NCBI RefSeq assembly: GCF_033439725.1
Contig: NW_026944383.1
Location: 1,116,001 to 1,180,000, forward strand
Direction: 5' to 3'
DNA: 64,000 nt
Source of the DNA: Neurospora tetraspora
Taxonomy: Eukaryota > Ascomycota > Sordariomycetes > Sordariales > Sordariaceae
The notes beneath the pieces were generated by a model. That model was not told where the DNA came from. It did no database searches and saw only the letters and a program-made list of their open reading frames with translations. The position numbers and the translations under genes were made by a program. Positions 23,658 through 35,440 of the stretch are shown here, piece after piece. Position 1 is the first letter of the stretch; each line of letters starts with the position of its first letter.

Positions 23658-25476
23658 TCACTCAACCTGCTTCTCACACCCAATCCGACCGAGCAGTTCC
23701 TTCCGATCGCTATGTCCAGGGAGACTCACGCCCGTGGCCGTCACCCCGCCAACGCCGGCGCCGCCGCGTCTTCTCTCCGCCCAGTTCTTGAGGTCGAGCT
23801 CATCAACGCCAACCTCCTCCGCCAGCGCGTGAGCCTCCTCGTAGACAAACTCGGACTCCTCCTCATCATCCTCCGCATCAACATCCTCACAGCCCTCATC
23901 ATCACTGCGCGTATCATCGGCTCCCTCGCCCTTGAGCACGCGCATGGCTACGCGGATGATGAGCGAGAACCACATGATGGTTAGGGCTTGCAAGAAGAGC
24001 AGCATCGAGAGGAAGGTCCACTTGACCGTGTCGTCATAGCACACCGGTCCGTCGGATTTCCAGAGCGGCTCGAGCAGGTAGAGAACGCCTTTATCGGCGG
24101 GCGGCTGGTAGGGACCAGTAAAGTTGCCGGAATGACCGGAGAAGCAGCCGTACGGAATGATGGCGGTCGTGTGCACGTAGACGGAGTAGCAGACCGTGAG
24201 AAACAAAACATGGCGAGCGACGAACCAGGAGACCATGAAGACGACGAACATGTAGTCGCAGGCGGTGGAGTGGCCGAGGTATTTGAGGCACTTGGCGAGC
24301 TGGGAATGGGAAATGGTGTTAGTACCTGTGATGCGCTTGTTGGCGGTAGAGAGGGGGAGAAACGTACCGGAAGGAACAAGTCCACAACGTCCATCAAGAC
24401 CAGAATAAGGTTGCCCACACGGGTGTGGCCATATCTGTAAGAGGCGTAGATAAGGCAGATGGTAATGATGTGATGGGTAAACATCTGCCAGTGGTCCTTT
24501 CTGCGCTCCTCAATGTTGATGACAATAATCTGCTGCAGCCAAAAGGCAAGCTGGGCAAGCATGTATCCCTTCATGAGACCGGCGAGCTCGCGGTTGGGCC
24601 AGTTCGTCCAGAGCTCTCGGAGGTTGAAGAAGTGCGGTGATTGGCAGTAGATATACTATATAATAAAAAAAGCATGGCTTGTCAGTCTCAAAACTTGCTT
24701 GTGTTCACCCGCGCCGCGCCGGAAAGAAACGACGGACGGCGGCAACGGGGCGACGATCGAGAGGCGCCATGGCATGGCAAGGGGAAATAAACATACGAGA
24801 CCGAGAGTCCAGAAGAAGCTGTAGTAGATCAGGAGCCAAGCCTGTTCGCTAAACCTGGTGATGTCCTTCCTCTTGGTAATACCCTTGGACTTTGCGTACG
24901 GCGCGAACAAGTATTCCAATGTGGCGGCGCGGAGGCCGGTAAACAGGATGATGCAGAAGAAGATGAGGAAGCCGTCATCCTTGCCGAGTCCATATTGTCC
25001 GGTCGTTGGGTTGTAGTACGAGAGCGTAAAGTACTTTCCGGTGTGGGAGCGGGCGCGAGGCATACATCCATGGGCGAGGAAGAGGAGAGCGAGGAGGTTG
25101 AAAGCGAAGCCTGGATAAAGCAGAGAGAAGTTAGTATTTTGCTGGCTAGACGGTTGTCTTGAGTTTCTAAAGGGAAATATGTTCACATACCGATCTGGTT
25201 CTCAACGAACCAGCGCGTCAGCTGCTTCAGAGGGCCCTCGCCCTTCCTTTTGACGCGACGAACAAGAACGATGTTTTCGTTGCGCTGCATGTAGAGGGGA
25301 CCATTCATATTCTTGGGGTTGCCAGACTTCTCGCGTTTGACAGTCCTTCGCTGAGGTGGGAGAGCTGCGCTGTTACTGCTGGTGACTCCGGAGGAGGGAA
25401 CGGAGGATGTCGCGGTATTCCGCCTCACTCGCGGGTCGGGGCCATTGCTGGAGCTCTGGGTATGGGAATCGCCCAT
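23658..25476 (-). CDS. lag1: Ceramide synthase, Lag1/Lac1 type (TLC domain)
   Basis: Four exons on the minus strand (25476-25191, 25110-24797, 24655-24368, 24299-23658) give 509 residues. The N-terminal 70 residues are basic and Ser/Thr-rich, then a first membrane segment (GFAFNLLALLFLAHG). The TLC domain follows with several membrane helices. The Lag motif is clear: double His in FTHHIITICLIYASY, then VLMDVVDLFLPLAKCLKYL across the intron 3 join. The C-terminus is a cytosolic acidic tail (EDVDAEDDEEESE). The enzyme N-acylates sphingoid bases with acyl-CoA in the ER. Filamentous fungi have two classes (Lag1 and barren/BarA); the double-His Lag motif is common to both, so the subtype is inferred. 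The frame is open upstream of the chosen ATG at 25476 but has no earlier ATG within about 100 codons. All three introns keep frame. Confidence 0.92.
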
Positions 25477-27782
25477 GATCAAGCTTGGAGCTGGCGACGG
25501 CGCGCCAATTGGTTCGTAAACAACTGAAGAGCAGTGGACTGATGAGGCCTGAAAGCGAAGGCGGCGGTGGAGCTGGCTGGGCGCAGCTTTCAGAAGCTCA
25601 ACGATGGAGTAGATTCGACGGGATTCTTGGTGACGGATACAGCACAGGCCGGGGAAGGGCTGAGTCGAGTGGTCGAGTCCGCAAGGTGGGCGACCAGAGG
25701 GCAGAACTGGATCCAGAGACGCGGGCAGAGGAGGGGATTCCCTGTTCTGTCGAAGAACTATGCGCCGTGTTGCACAATGGGATAGCGAATGCGATACAAG
25801 CAACCACAAAGAGACACTCTTGTCGCCGCCAGCGTGTCTGGTAGAGGTAGTATAGCGAATGTAAACAGGAGGAAGAAGTTGGGATGGCGCGAGAGATGGA
25901 TGGGCAGGAAGAAAGTCTGGACAGCTAGACGAGAGCAGGACGAGCCCCGAGGAGGAGGGTGTGGATCACCTTAACAATACAATCGCCCAATGTTTGGCGA
26001 CTTTAAAGAGGGAAGAGGAGAAAAAAAGACGGGAACAGGGTCGCCTTGTCTGTCACCGAAGAGGGGAGGGGGGAGCCTTGAGGGGACCTAGGCGTTCGTA
26101 GTCTCTTTTTGCAACGGTACAACTCTAAAAACGGCATATGCTTGGGCGGATGTGTTTGAACTTTTTGGATTTTGGCCAGATGTCGACCCAAGCCAAGTGG
26201 GAGGAGACAAGGTGATCCACCAGAACAAGGCCCAAGGCGGTGGGGAGGGGAGGGGAGGGGGAGCGGTGGAAGGCGAGGGTCTGTCACGTCCTTGTCGCTT
26301 GTCTTGGGGGAACTTCTCAATGTTTTTTTTTCTAAAGGGGAAGCTCGGCTGTCTTGGCAACCTTTGGGACGAACATGTTTGCAGTGATTGGACCGAGCTC
26401 CATCAAAGCTCCATCTTTTTTTGGCGGCATTGATGCACAGACAGCAACACCACAGCCAAGCTCACAGAACCCAATGGCGGGGAAGCATGGACCCTTTTTG
26501 GCCAGGTTACCTAAAATCCAGGCTCGTGATAGGATGTCGTTCTTCAAAATGTCTTCAATGGGAAACTTGTTCCTTTTCTTCTTGCAAACAATCACAGCCA
26601 TTGAGGTTGGCTGCATGGATGCTTCCCGCCCCTCCTTTTCCTCCACCTCACTTCAATGCTGGCTGGCTGCAGTGCTTGCTGGCGGCTGCGGCACCTTTCC
26701 TCCGCATCCCATCCCACACATGTGCCACCAGACAGCTCCATGATACGACGGGACGATGTACTTTGCTGCCGTGCTGTATCTGTAGTGTACGTAAAGAATT
26801 TCCTTAGCAGTGACCCATTGAAAAGAAGATATGAAGCATTGATGCCATTGACGAGTAGGACAAGGTAGACGAGTTGCCTTCTCCATCAGATGATGTTGAA
26901 ACCTGTTGTCAGTGATGATCCTGGAAACCTGGATGGCGACTTCGCAAGGTTCTGTTGAGTTGTCAGTTTCCTAGTGTGAAAGTTGGACAAAGCGGTCAAG
27001 GATCAGCCCAATACAACCCCTATCTTTACTCGCTGTATCCTGTGAGCCAACTCTCACCAAGAACGAGGCAGCGAGGGCAGGCAAAGAGCTGGCATGATTT
27101 GCTCAATCCGTGTCTCGAAGGGCGGCTGGAGGTTAATTTAGACTTTTCGGGCTACCGTTCGTTTGAAATACCCTGAATATCTAGGGGGTCCGTCAGTGGT
27201 CATGTATTTCACAGACACCAGTAAGGACACAACTAAATGGCCAGTGGATGGTGCAATTGCAACCAAGATCAAACGCTCCAGATCATACCAGTGGTATCCA
27301 ACAATGAGTCTATGTAATACAACACGCGCCGCAATCGCAACGTTGTTGAAAGTTCTCCTGAAGTTGCCCCTCACCAGTTGAAATGTACTATGAGTGTGGA
27401 ACCCCTTTTCTGCACCGCGCTGCACGCGCTTGGCACAGCAACCCTAACCCTTGTCAAGCGCGGTGAGTCTCGAGCGCGTAGGAGTGCATGGTCCAGATTT
27501 CTTTACAGTTCTTGGCATCTTTGACAAGGCACCAACGATCGTCATCGCAACCATCACCAACGTCAACTCCAACAAAAGTCGCGATCCCTCGCAGCGCAAC
27601 ACGGGCGCAAAAACGAAGTCCGGTACCAAAAAATCGCCTGATCAGATAACCTGCACGACAATTCCCACCAGCAGGGGGAAAAAAAAAAAAGAAATCAGCC
27701 AGCGCAAAGAAGGGGAAAAGAACAATCAGAAACAAGCGGATGAAACCCCCGCCCGGCGAAAGAAAAAGAACAAAAATAAACA
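25477..27782. other. Divergent promoter region of lag1 and ist3
   Basis: About 2.3 kb with no supportable gene. A G-rich tract (GGGGAGGGG repeats) lies at 26238-26262. Overlapping open frames at 26332-26743 on both strands have no recognisable product. The last 120 bp before ist3 are A-rich, typical of a fungal leader. Confidence 0.55.
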
Positions 27783-29060
27783 ATGAACCAAATCCGCGCC
27801 ATCCAAGCCCTCAACAAGCGCGAAATCGAAGCCGGCATCCCGCCCGAAGCCTCCTGGCACGTCGACTACCGCGACACCGCCTTCGTCTACTTTGGCGGTT
27901 TGCCGTATGACCTGTCGGAAGGCGACGTGATCACCATCTTCAGCCAGTTCGGCGAGCCGGTCTTTCTGAAATTGGTGCGCGACAAGGAAACCGGCAAGTC
28001 TAAGGGTTTCGGCTGGTTGAAATACGAGGACCAGCGCAGCACCGATTTGGCCGTCGACAATTTGGGGGGCGCGGAGATTGGCGGGAGATTGATAAGAGTC
28101 GATCATGCAAGATATAAGATAAGGGATGATGAGGATCCGGAGGAGGGGAGGATTGGGTGGGAGGATATGGTGAGGAAGGAGAGAGCGGAGAGGGGGATGG
28201 TGGGGAGTGAGGGGGGTGGTGATACTGCCGACGAAGAGGAGGAAGAGGAGGATGATGACAAAAAGCCGAGGAGGCCGATGCTAAAAGAGGAGAAGGAGCT
28301 GCAGTTGCTTATGGAGGGTCATGATGATGATGATCCCATGAAGGAGTTTTTGATTGAGGAGAAGAAGAAAGAGGTGGAGGAGGCGCTGAGGAGGGAGAAG
28401 AAGAGGGAGGAAAAGGAGAGGCATAGGTCTAGTCGGAGACACCGTGACAGGCACGACAGAGACAAGGACAGAGAGAGGGACAGTCGCCACCACCATCGAT
28501 CACACCGGTCACCGAGGAGAGTCGAAGACGTTGACAGCGACATCAGAGGCCGCGACCGCGATCACAACCGCACCCGGAGTCGTGGTGACCGTTCCCCTTC
28601 TCGTGATCGCAAAGACAGAGACACGGGCAGGAGCAGCAGAGACGATCGTGATCGTGATCGTGATCGTGATGCCGACAGAAAGAGGCCAATGTCCGAAAGA
28701 GAAGAAACCTCCCCTGCCGACAAGAGAAGAAGACGCGATGACGTGGACGACGACGTGGAAATGAAAGACGCAAAGCCTGAGGACAGGCGGTCGCGGCGAG
28801 ATTCCTCAAGGGATAGAGGCAAAAATAGGGACAGAGAGAGGGAGAGGGACCGTGACCGTGACCGTGACCGGGAAAGCCGCCGTGATCGGGACCGGGAAAG
28901 GGACAGAGACGGAGACAGGCACAGCAGCAAACGGCACGACCGCGAACGCGATACCACAGAAGATCGCGAACGCCGTCGCCACCGCGATCGGGACCTGGAG
29001 GATCGGGGTCCCAGGAGCAGACACAGAAGCAGGAGCCCACGGCCGACGTCTAGAGATTAG
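27783..29060 (+). CDS. ist3: RRM protein Ist3/Cwf29 (RBMX2), U2 snRNP/RES complex subunit
   Basis: A single exon of 425 residues. The start MNQIRAIQALNKREIEAGIP and the single RRM (about 33-110) match the Ist3/Snu17 family. RNP2 is FVYFGGLPY and RNP1 is KGFGWLKY. The extension beyond the RRM (YKIRDDEDPEEGRIGWEDM) resembles the segment that binds Pml1 and Bud13 in the RES (retention and splicing) complex. Residues 140-200 are acidic. Residues about 210-425 are an RD/RS-rich tail of alternating Arg-Asp, far longer than in the roughly 150-residue yeast protein but usual in filamentous fungi. The tail is partly encoded by (GATCGT)n near 28640-28665, so its length may vary. It works in spliceosome activation in the nucleus. 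Confidence 0.92.
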   Translation: MNQIRAIQALNKREIEAGIPPEASWHVDYRDTAFVYFGGLPYDLSEGDVITIFSQFGEPVFLKLVRDKETGKSKGFGWLKYEDQRSTDLAVDNLGGAEIGGRLIRVDHARYKIRDDEDPEEGRIGWEDMVRKERAERGMVGSEGGGDTADEEEEEEDDDKKPRRPMLKEEKELQLLMEGHDDDDPMKEFLIEEKKKEVEEALRREKKREEKERHRSSRRHRDRHDRDKDRERDSRHHHRSHRSPRRVEDVDSDIRGRDRDHNRTRSRGDRSPSRDRKDRDTGRSSRDDRDRDRDRDADRKRPMSEREETSPADKRRRRDDVDDDVEMKDAKPEDRRSRRDSSRDRGKNRDRERERDRDRDRDRESRRDRDRERDRDGDRHSSKRHDRERDTTEDRERRRHRDRDLEDRGPRSRHRSRSPRPTSRD

Positions 29061-29671
29061 ACGAGATATTCGCTTAGATGGAGCGGTTGAGATATAATTG
29101 CGCTTGGCTGCTGATAACATTATTCACGGTCAGTGCTGGATAATCGCTCGCGGCTGGGATGACTCGGTGAGTACAAGTTGCCTTGTATTGCCGTGTCTAG
29201 GATAAGCTTTTACTGTCGTTAAGATAGACCTCAACGGTGCCATCAGTTATTTTTGCCGAGTCTCTGGTTTTGCTAGCGAAGTACCATAAATACATCGATG
29301 ATATTGCGTATTTGGACCTATTTGTATCGCTGCCCTAATATAACGCCTATATGCTCGTGACGATATACAATCTGACGTCTTGTTATGAAGTAATACCACC
29401 TGGAAAACGACTGTTACCGTCTAGACACCCCCTCCTCAATTCAATAATAAACAGAACGATGTAGTTGACATAGATCCTGCCTGCGTGTTTGCCAATACCA
29501 ATGTGCGCATGACCCTTATTTCTCGATCAGTTCCCGGATAGTAAGTAGTGCAAGACGGGAAATGCAATCACCAAATCACCCATCATCATCAACCCCTCCC
29601 CGCTGTTGTCGCGGCCCATTCCGAGAGGTTGTAGAAACAACAACCGTCCAATTCCCCAACCGTTCGTCCAC
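29061..29671. other. Convergent 3' regions of ist3 and hsv2
   Basis: No gene found. The stretch is AT-rich from about 29200 to 29460, which fits 3' untranslated sequence. No repeat or RNA gene seen. Confidence 0.6.
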
Positions 29672-31292
29672 CTAAGGCGTCTCCCCACCATACCTCTTCC
29701 AGCCAACCCTGACCAGCCGACGTCCTCCACCCTGGTACCCATCCTGCTGCCCACCCTCCTGAATCGCAAACTTCTCCCACTTGGGGTCCCTCCCGGCCCC
29801 AATCACCACCATCTCGGTCTCGCTGATCCAGCCCAGGTTGCCCTTGAGCGGGCCCCCGATGATGCCGCCCACCGGCTCGCGGCTGCCGTTGGACACGGGC
29901 TCGTCGGCCATCTCGAACTTGGCCGAGGCAAAGGAGTACGGGTCTGAGAAGATGCGCGGCATGAGGGGGAGTTTGGAGAGGAAGCCCCAGCGACCTTGGC
30001 CGCCGTCGTCAGCGGTCATGTCTGAACCGCCGATGGTGCCATTGACCATGACACCACCGCCGCCACTGCTCGATGCGACTGAATAGGGGCTGGAGGGTCG
30101 ATTGTTACCCGTGGCTGAAGGTTCGCCGCCGGCAGCGGTAGTGCCGCCGTTGCTGGTGGTCGGTCTCGTACCGCTGCTGCCGCCGGGACGAGTCACGTCG
30201 AAGACGTGAAGTGTCGATTTATCGGATGTGCAGGCTAGATACTTGCCCGAGGGACTGAATCCGATGGAGAAGATGATGGCTTTGTCGATGCCTCGTCTCA
30301 ACTCGTGCAGTCGAGCACAGTTGGATGTTGCGTAGACTCGGATGATGGTTCCCTTTCACGCTGGTATTAGCAGGTCGTCTTTTATTCACTATGTGTGTGT
30401 GTGTGTGTGTCTGTGTGTCTGTGTATGTGTTTCAATATCTCTTCATAAGGGTCCTTACCAACTCGCTCGCCGTGGCCAGCAACTCCCCATCCTGGCTCAA
30501 AGCCATCGCCCGCAGCGCCGACGTGTGCGCGGTTATGATGCTGACATTGCCAGTTGAAATCTCCACGAGCTGGACGTGACCGGTCGCCCTGCCGGGGAAG
30601 GCAATGCGTTCCGAGGAGAGACAGCACAGACCTAGAGGGTTGTCGGTCGTCTCGTATGTGGAAAGCAGCGGGTGGGGTTTGGCGGTTTGGTAGACTTGCA
30701 CTCGGTCCATCAAAACCAGGACGAGTCGCTTGCTGGACATCTTGGCCCCTCGAACTGATGTCGAGGCGCTGATGATGCCTGCTTGTTTTCCGGCCCTCTC
30801 GTCCCATAAAATGAGCTGTAATGAAGCAGTTTTAGTAAATCAATGGCGACTTCGTAGAGCTGGGAGAAGGATGAAAGTTGCCATGACTTGCCTTGTTCCG
30901 GCTGAACTTTGTCTGCCGGCCACCACCAACTAGTCCGAGAATGTTGGTGCGACCAAGCATCTGGACCATCCCGATACCAGCACCGAAGTCTGTGGGAGGA
31001 CATATCTATTAGTAAATTGTTGTATTGTTAAAGTGACAGTGCGTGGTTTTGTCAGAACTTACCGCGAGAGGTTCGTAGATCGCATGATCCCGACTCATAA
31101 ACTAGATGAACATATGCCATCAGCGTTTGTCCCATGTTGATGATATCAAGACAGCAAACAACAAGGCTTTCTTGGAGACTTACTGCGGAAACCATGGTCT
31201 AACCCGACGGCGAAGCAGCTGTTATCATGGTTGAAGGTAACCGACAGCACGGGTGCGAGTACCGGGTGTTCGAGGATCCTTCTAGTGTCCAT
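29672..31292 (-). CDS. hsv2: PROPPIN WD40 protein Hsv2 (SVP1-like protein 2), with an apparent 1-nt frameshift in exon 1
   Basis: Five exons on the minus strand: 31292-31183, 31101-31063, 30989-30892, 30815-30459, 30352-29672. The protein starts MDTRRILEHPVLAPVLSVTF and carries the PROPPIN hallmarks GGGRQTKFSRNK and LRRGIDKA. LRRG is the phosphoinositide-binding motif (FRRG/LRRG) used to bind PI3P and PI(3,5)P2 in autophagy and at vacuoles. Exon sizes sum to 3n+1. The expected AVGLDHGFR is reached only by skipping one T of a TTT run at 31200-31202; as written, the frame ends soon after in exon 2. An alternative in-frame start at 31228 would give 406 residues lacking the first strand. Intron 3 (30816-30891) has a GC donor (GCAAGT). 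Intron 4 contains a GT microsatellite. Without the shift the product is about 427 residues. Confidence 0.85.
30391..30431 (+). repeat. GT-rich microsatellite in hsv2 intron 4
   Basis: About twenty GT units with a few CT/AT interruptions (reads as CA repeats on the hsv2 sense strand). It lies inside the intron and so does not change the protein. Confidence 0.9.
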
Positions 31293-32989
31293 CGCTACAG
31301 GTAGAGCGGAGAAGGGATGCGTTGATAAGGGGAAGGGTTGTTGTTCGGGCTGTGAGTCGAACCCAGGAATCCCACCGCCCTGGAACCTCTTTGTGGAGAG
31401 GAATTCCTTTAAGAGGGATATGTATATGGTGTTACAAGCACAATCTCAAGTGGTGACCAAAGGTGTGAAGCTGCAGCTGAGTCTCTACTTGTTGACAGAG
31501 TGTAGTTGGCGCACTGGATGTCCTATGCTCGCTCAGCCTGGAGGTCTTTTTCGGATGTAGAGAGCGGAGGTGGAGGTTCGGGCTGCGGATGTGGTCAGAG
31601 CCAACACGGCCATGAATGGTTCGATGATCAATCTGATAAGAGAGGGATCGAAATGATACAGAGTGGTAGCTCTGCGGTCAGATGAAGAGATAAGCTTTGC
31701 TGAAAAATCGTGGGGAAATACTGATATACGTAGGAGCTCGATAGGCGAGGTTGTAGATGGTTAAATGTGAGGTACCGCCTCAGAGTGGTAGTGATATCGT
31801 TAGCCCGTCGATATGTATACCTAATTATTTATTGTAGTACCTGCGTGCGCGCAGCAGTCACAACCGGCTGTTCAAAGCTCTCAAAGCAGGCGCCTTGAAA
31901 ATGCCACATCCATTCGACACACTGCAGAAGGATTCAGTATGTCCAAGTTGCAGGACATAAAACGGTATGGAGTAATCCAGATACACTAGAGCCGTATCAA
32001 ACAACGTTCGTTCGTTCGTGATCGAGCGGGAGTTGTGTGCCTATGGCTTTGTTTAGGTTGCCTAACGAGACCTGCTCTGGAGGCTCTTTGAGAAACAATA
32101 AGATAACAAGACAAGAAGAACGGGATCCAGCAGGGGCGGGCCGACGATGAGAGTCTCACATGGCGGCTCGGTCAAGATGATGCGAGTGATGGATTGCAAG
32201 AGGAAGTTCCCGCCTGGCCCCGCGCCGATGACAAGTATGTACACCCCGGATGTTGGGGACGGCGCCTGGAGCTCTGGCGATGAAATGGAGCATGCCCTGG
32301 TGATGGATCGATGGGATCAACTTGATGGAAGAAGCACGGACGCCAGCAGGCTGTAGCGAAAATGCATGCAGCTGGTTGACAGCTGGCCATGCACTTGCTG
32401 GTGGCTGTACCCCAGCTGCCCACTCTCAGAAGCTTGAATCACGGGGAGGGGTCTGACAAGACAGCCTGGGGTTTGGGTTACGCGCCTTTCCAGAAACAGT
32501 CAAGCGTCAGGAGCTTAGCAAATGACCCCCTGATTGCCATGGAGCTGTTGTTTATTGGGAGAGGTCTTGCCAATTCCCATCTGATTGCAGCTTCAGGTCG
32601 AGATGGTCGTGACGAGTCGAATGAGCTGTAAGTTGAAGATGTGATTCGGTGTTTGTGGCTGGTGGACTACCTGATCGAATACTGAAGTGAACGTGAGCCA
32701 CTCGAGGCTTTTCATGTTCTCTTCAGTTCTTTATCCAGACGCCCTCGTATCTGGAGGTTGTTCCTCGAGCTTCCACTTCTGCCCTGCGACATGAGGTTTC
32801 CCGTTTGTCTCCACTGTGTGTTTATTCTAGCCCGTGATGAGTGGATGACATCCGTGCTCTGGGCAAGCAAGCACCGTAAGAGGTAGCTGGGGGTCGCTAC
32901 TGTAGCTGCAGCCCTCTTCACAGCGCTGCCCTCTGTCGCTCCCCCTGCCACGCCTGCCCCCGTCGTTCCTTGGCCACTGCTCTGGTCCT
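31293..32989. other. Region between hsv2 and the transposon
   Basis: 1.7 kb with no coding signal. It includes the hsv2 promoter at its left end. Short open frames on both strands around 32150-32420 and 32389-32631 have no recognisable product. Composition is ordinary up to the transposon boundary. Confidence 0.55.
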
Positions 32990-33003
32990 GGCTGGTGTCG
33001 ATT

Positions 33004-33079
33004 TCGGTAGCTGGGTAGTCCCAAACTGGTCCCTGGGTAGTCCCCCCCCACTTTTTAACGCTGAGTAAGCCCAGCCGCC
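33004..33079 (+). repeat. Left terminal inverted repeat of the MULE
   Basis: 76 bp beginning TCGGTAGCTGGGTAGTCCC and ending CCCAGCCGCC. It is the reverse complement of the right repeat with one difference, eight versus seven C in a homopolymer. It contains CTGGGTAGTCCC twice. Confidence 0.95.
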
Positions 33080-35040
33080 CAACCCAGCCCAGCCGCCCAG
33101 CACACCATGCAACTGAGGCCACATAATCGATAGCTGCGCATCGCTAGATCTACGTCTTTTACGTATTGTTTTTACGTAAGGGTATTCAGAATCATTAATT
33201 CAGTCAATTATCTACTACTAAGAGGATTAATACTATAGTTGCTAATAATATTGTTATCCTCTATATTAACCCTGTTGTAACTGCATATGCTACACTTACT
33301 GCCTAAAGTGTACGTACCTACTCTAATTTTAATACCCGCTATATAAATATTGCCTAGAGTGTTAGAAAGCCCCTATATATTAGGAGTAAAGTATTAAAGG
33401 CGGTCCTATATCGATTAGAATTCGATTATATTACATTACTAGTATAATTTCACCTTACCAGCTTTTTTACTATTAATTAAAAGGGGGAAGGAAATTTTAA
33501 TTTGGTTAGGACTAGGGTATAAGTATTAATTATTTAATAGGCGCTGGTACCCTATAATTAAATCAGTTAGAATTAATAAGAGTTAATATATAGTTGTAAG
33601 ATAATTATTACTAAATTAGCAGCTACTAAATTTAGGGATAGGGAAATAGGGAGGGCGCTAGAACTTTCTATAAGGGAATTAGAATTGACCGTAAAAGTAT
33701 TAGAAAAAGTATTAACATTAGAATTAATTATACTATAATAGTTTTAATTATATTATTAGCTATATTATTAATTATTTTAGTAAAGGTTTACTTTAAATTT
33801 TTTTAAATAACGTTATGGGTACGAAACGTCCTTTATACACCCCCTTTCTATATACTTTCTTTCTTCCCTCTTTCTTTAAATATTTTACTATATTATTCGG
33901 TAGGGCGGTTCGTTGTAAGAGAATATATATTAATTATTATACCAGTTATAGTCGATAGGCGTAATAGTAGTAAATTAGGCGGCGGTAAATTAAGCGAATA
34001 GGTTTTAATTACTTTCGAAATTGTATAATTCGAAAACTTTTAGGTTTATAAGGTTTCGTCCCAATACTTTACGTATATAATTAATAAAGTTTAAATCGGG
34101 GACAATTACTTTTCGTCGGCAGCTAAATAAAGAAGTAAAGTTTTAAATAATATAAATACGCCGTTTAATTTTAATTATTAATGTATATTTATATCCTTCA
34201 TAATTAATATTAGTAGAGGATCTATTTATAATAATTTTAATATAAAATATTTATAAGGTAAATTATATTAAACTATAAATACCTTCTTATAATTAGTATT
34301 TGGGTTTTAATAAAGGTCTTTTAATTAATCATCATAGGTATAACGGTACTAGTACTATATAAATTTAAAGGTATATAAAATAATTGCATTTTTACGTACT
34401 TTCAATACTAGATTATGAAATATCCTTACCCTCTTATATTTGTATAAGTACGATTATTTTGTTGCAGTATATTGTAATTTAAATATTTCTCTTTGAGAGT
34501 AGTAGGTAGAGTATATATATTCGTATAGTTAATCCAAAGAGGAGAAACGGTTCTTAAACAGGCGTTTAATGGCTTTATATATAAATTCGATTCTATTAAT
34601 TGCTTTAATACTAAAATTCCTATATTTTGAAATGGCGTAAATCCTAAATTCGTTAATTTATAGGAAGTAATATTTGTAAAAGTAAACGAGGAGAGTTATA
34701 AGTAAATAAAAAGTATTAGCAAAAAAAGTATATAATATATTATAGAAAGGAAGGGGGAAGGGGAGTATTAAATACGTACGAATTTATTATTTAAATTTAT
34801 AAATTATTAAATATTATAGCCGTTTAAGGTAATTATCGTTATCCGTATAAATTACTTATTTCTAAACTACTTAAAAACCCTCATATATATTTAAATAGAA
34901 TTAACGAGCAAGGTTAAAGGCTAGTATATTATGGGTACGGCTACGTAGAATAATAGTATTAATTATTAGCTCTTTAATTATTTTACGAATTTCTTATTTA
35001 TTATTAGGTTATTAAGTAAGGTAGTTAGTAGCGGCGACAT

Positions 35041-35440
35041 CGTTAATTTTTTCCGGGTCGTTTTTTTCTAGATTATTATTAATATATTTATTATCGATAG
35101 CTTCGTTATTAATTTTATTATCGACCGTTACTATAGAGCCTCTATATAATAGAGAATTAGGACTATTACTATTTAAATCCTAAATTGTTAGTAGGAGATT
35201 TAAGAGGTTAATATCAGGGGTAGGATTATTATTGCTATTACTCCTATTGTTAGAAGGCAGCTGAACCTACTTCTTCTTAATATAATAGTTTACGTTCTTT
35301 ATAATGTGCTATATATAGAATTGATGTGGTACCTCTAAGTAGGCGGCAATAGCGGCCTTTTTAAACCCTCTATTGAAATCGGTAATAAATATTACGGGGT
35401 TGGGAATATTGTAATTTTCTTAGAGCCTTTTAAGTAATTA
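35041..35440 (-). pseudogene. MULE transposase fragment, inactivated by RIP
   Basis: On the minus strand one frame stays open except for TAG stops at positions where CAG or TGG is expected. It reads NIPNPVIFITDFNRGFKKAA, then after an interval a TAG, HIIKNVN and a Lys-rich stretch. This matches the MULE family pattern: the second catalytic Asp in a TD motif, followed by the conserved Cys-x-x-His/WHIxKN-type segment. The frame can be followed down to about 35040. Stops arising only from CAG to TAG and TGG to TAG are what RIP produces. Other parts of the transposase were not resolved. The transposase is non-functional here. Confidence 0.85.

Noticed and set aside
28543-29040. Cys/His/Pro-rich antisense frame over the Ist3 tail
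   Set aside because: It mirrors the Arg-Asp repeat of the real gene; low complexity explains the apparent composition.
31340-31380. tRNA-like B-box (GGTTCGACTCA on the minus strand)
   Set aside because: No acceptor or anticodon stem can be drawn around it.
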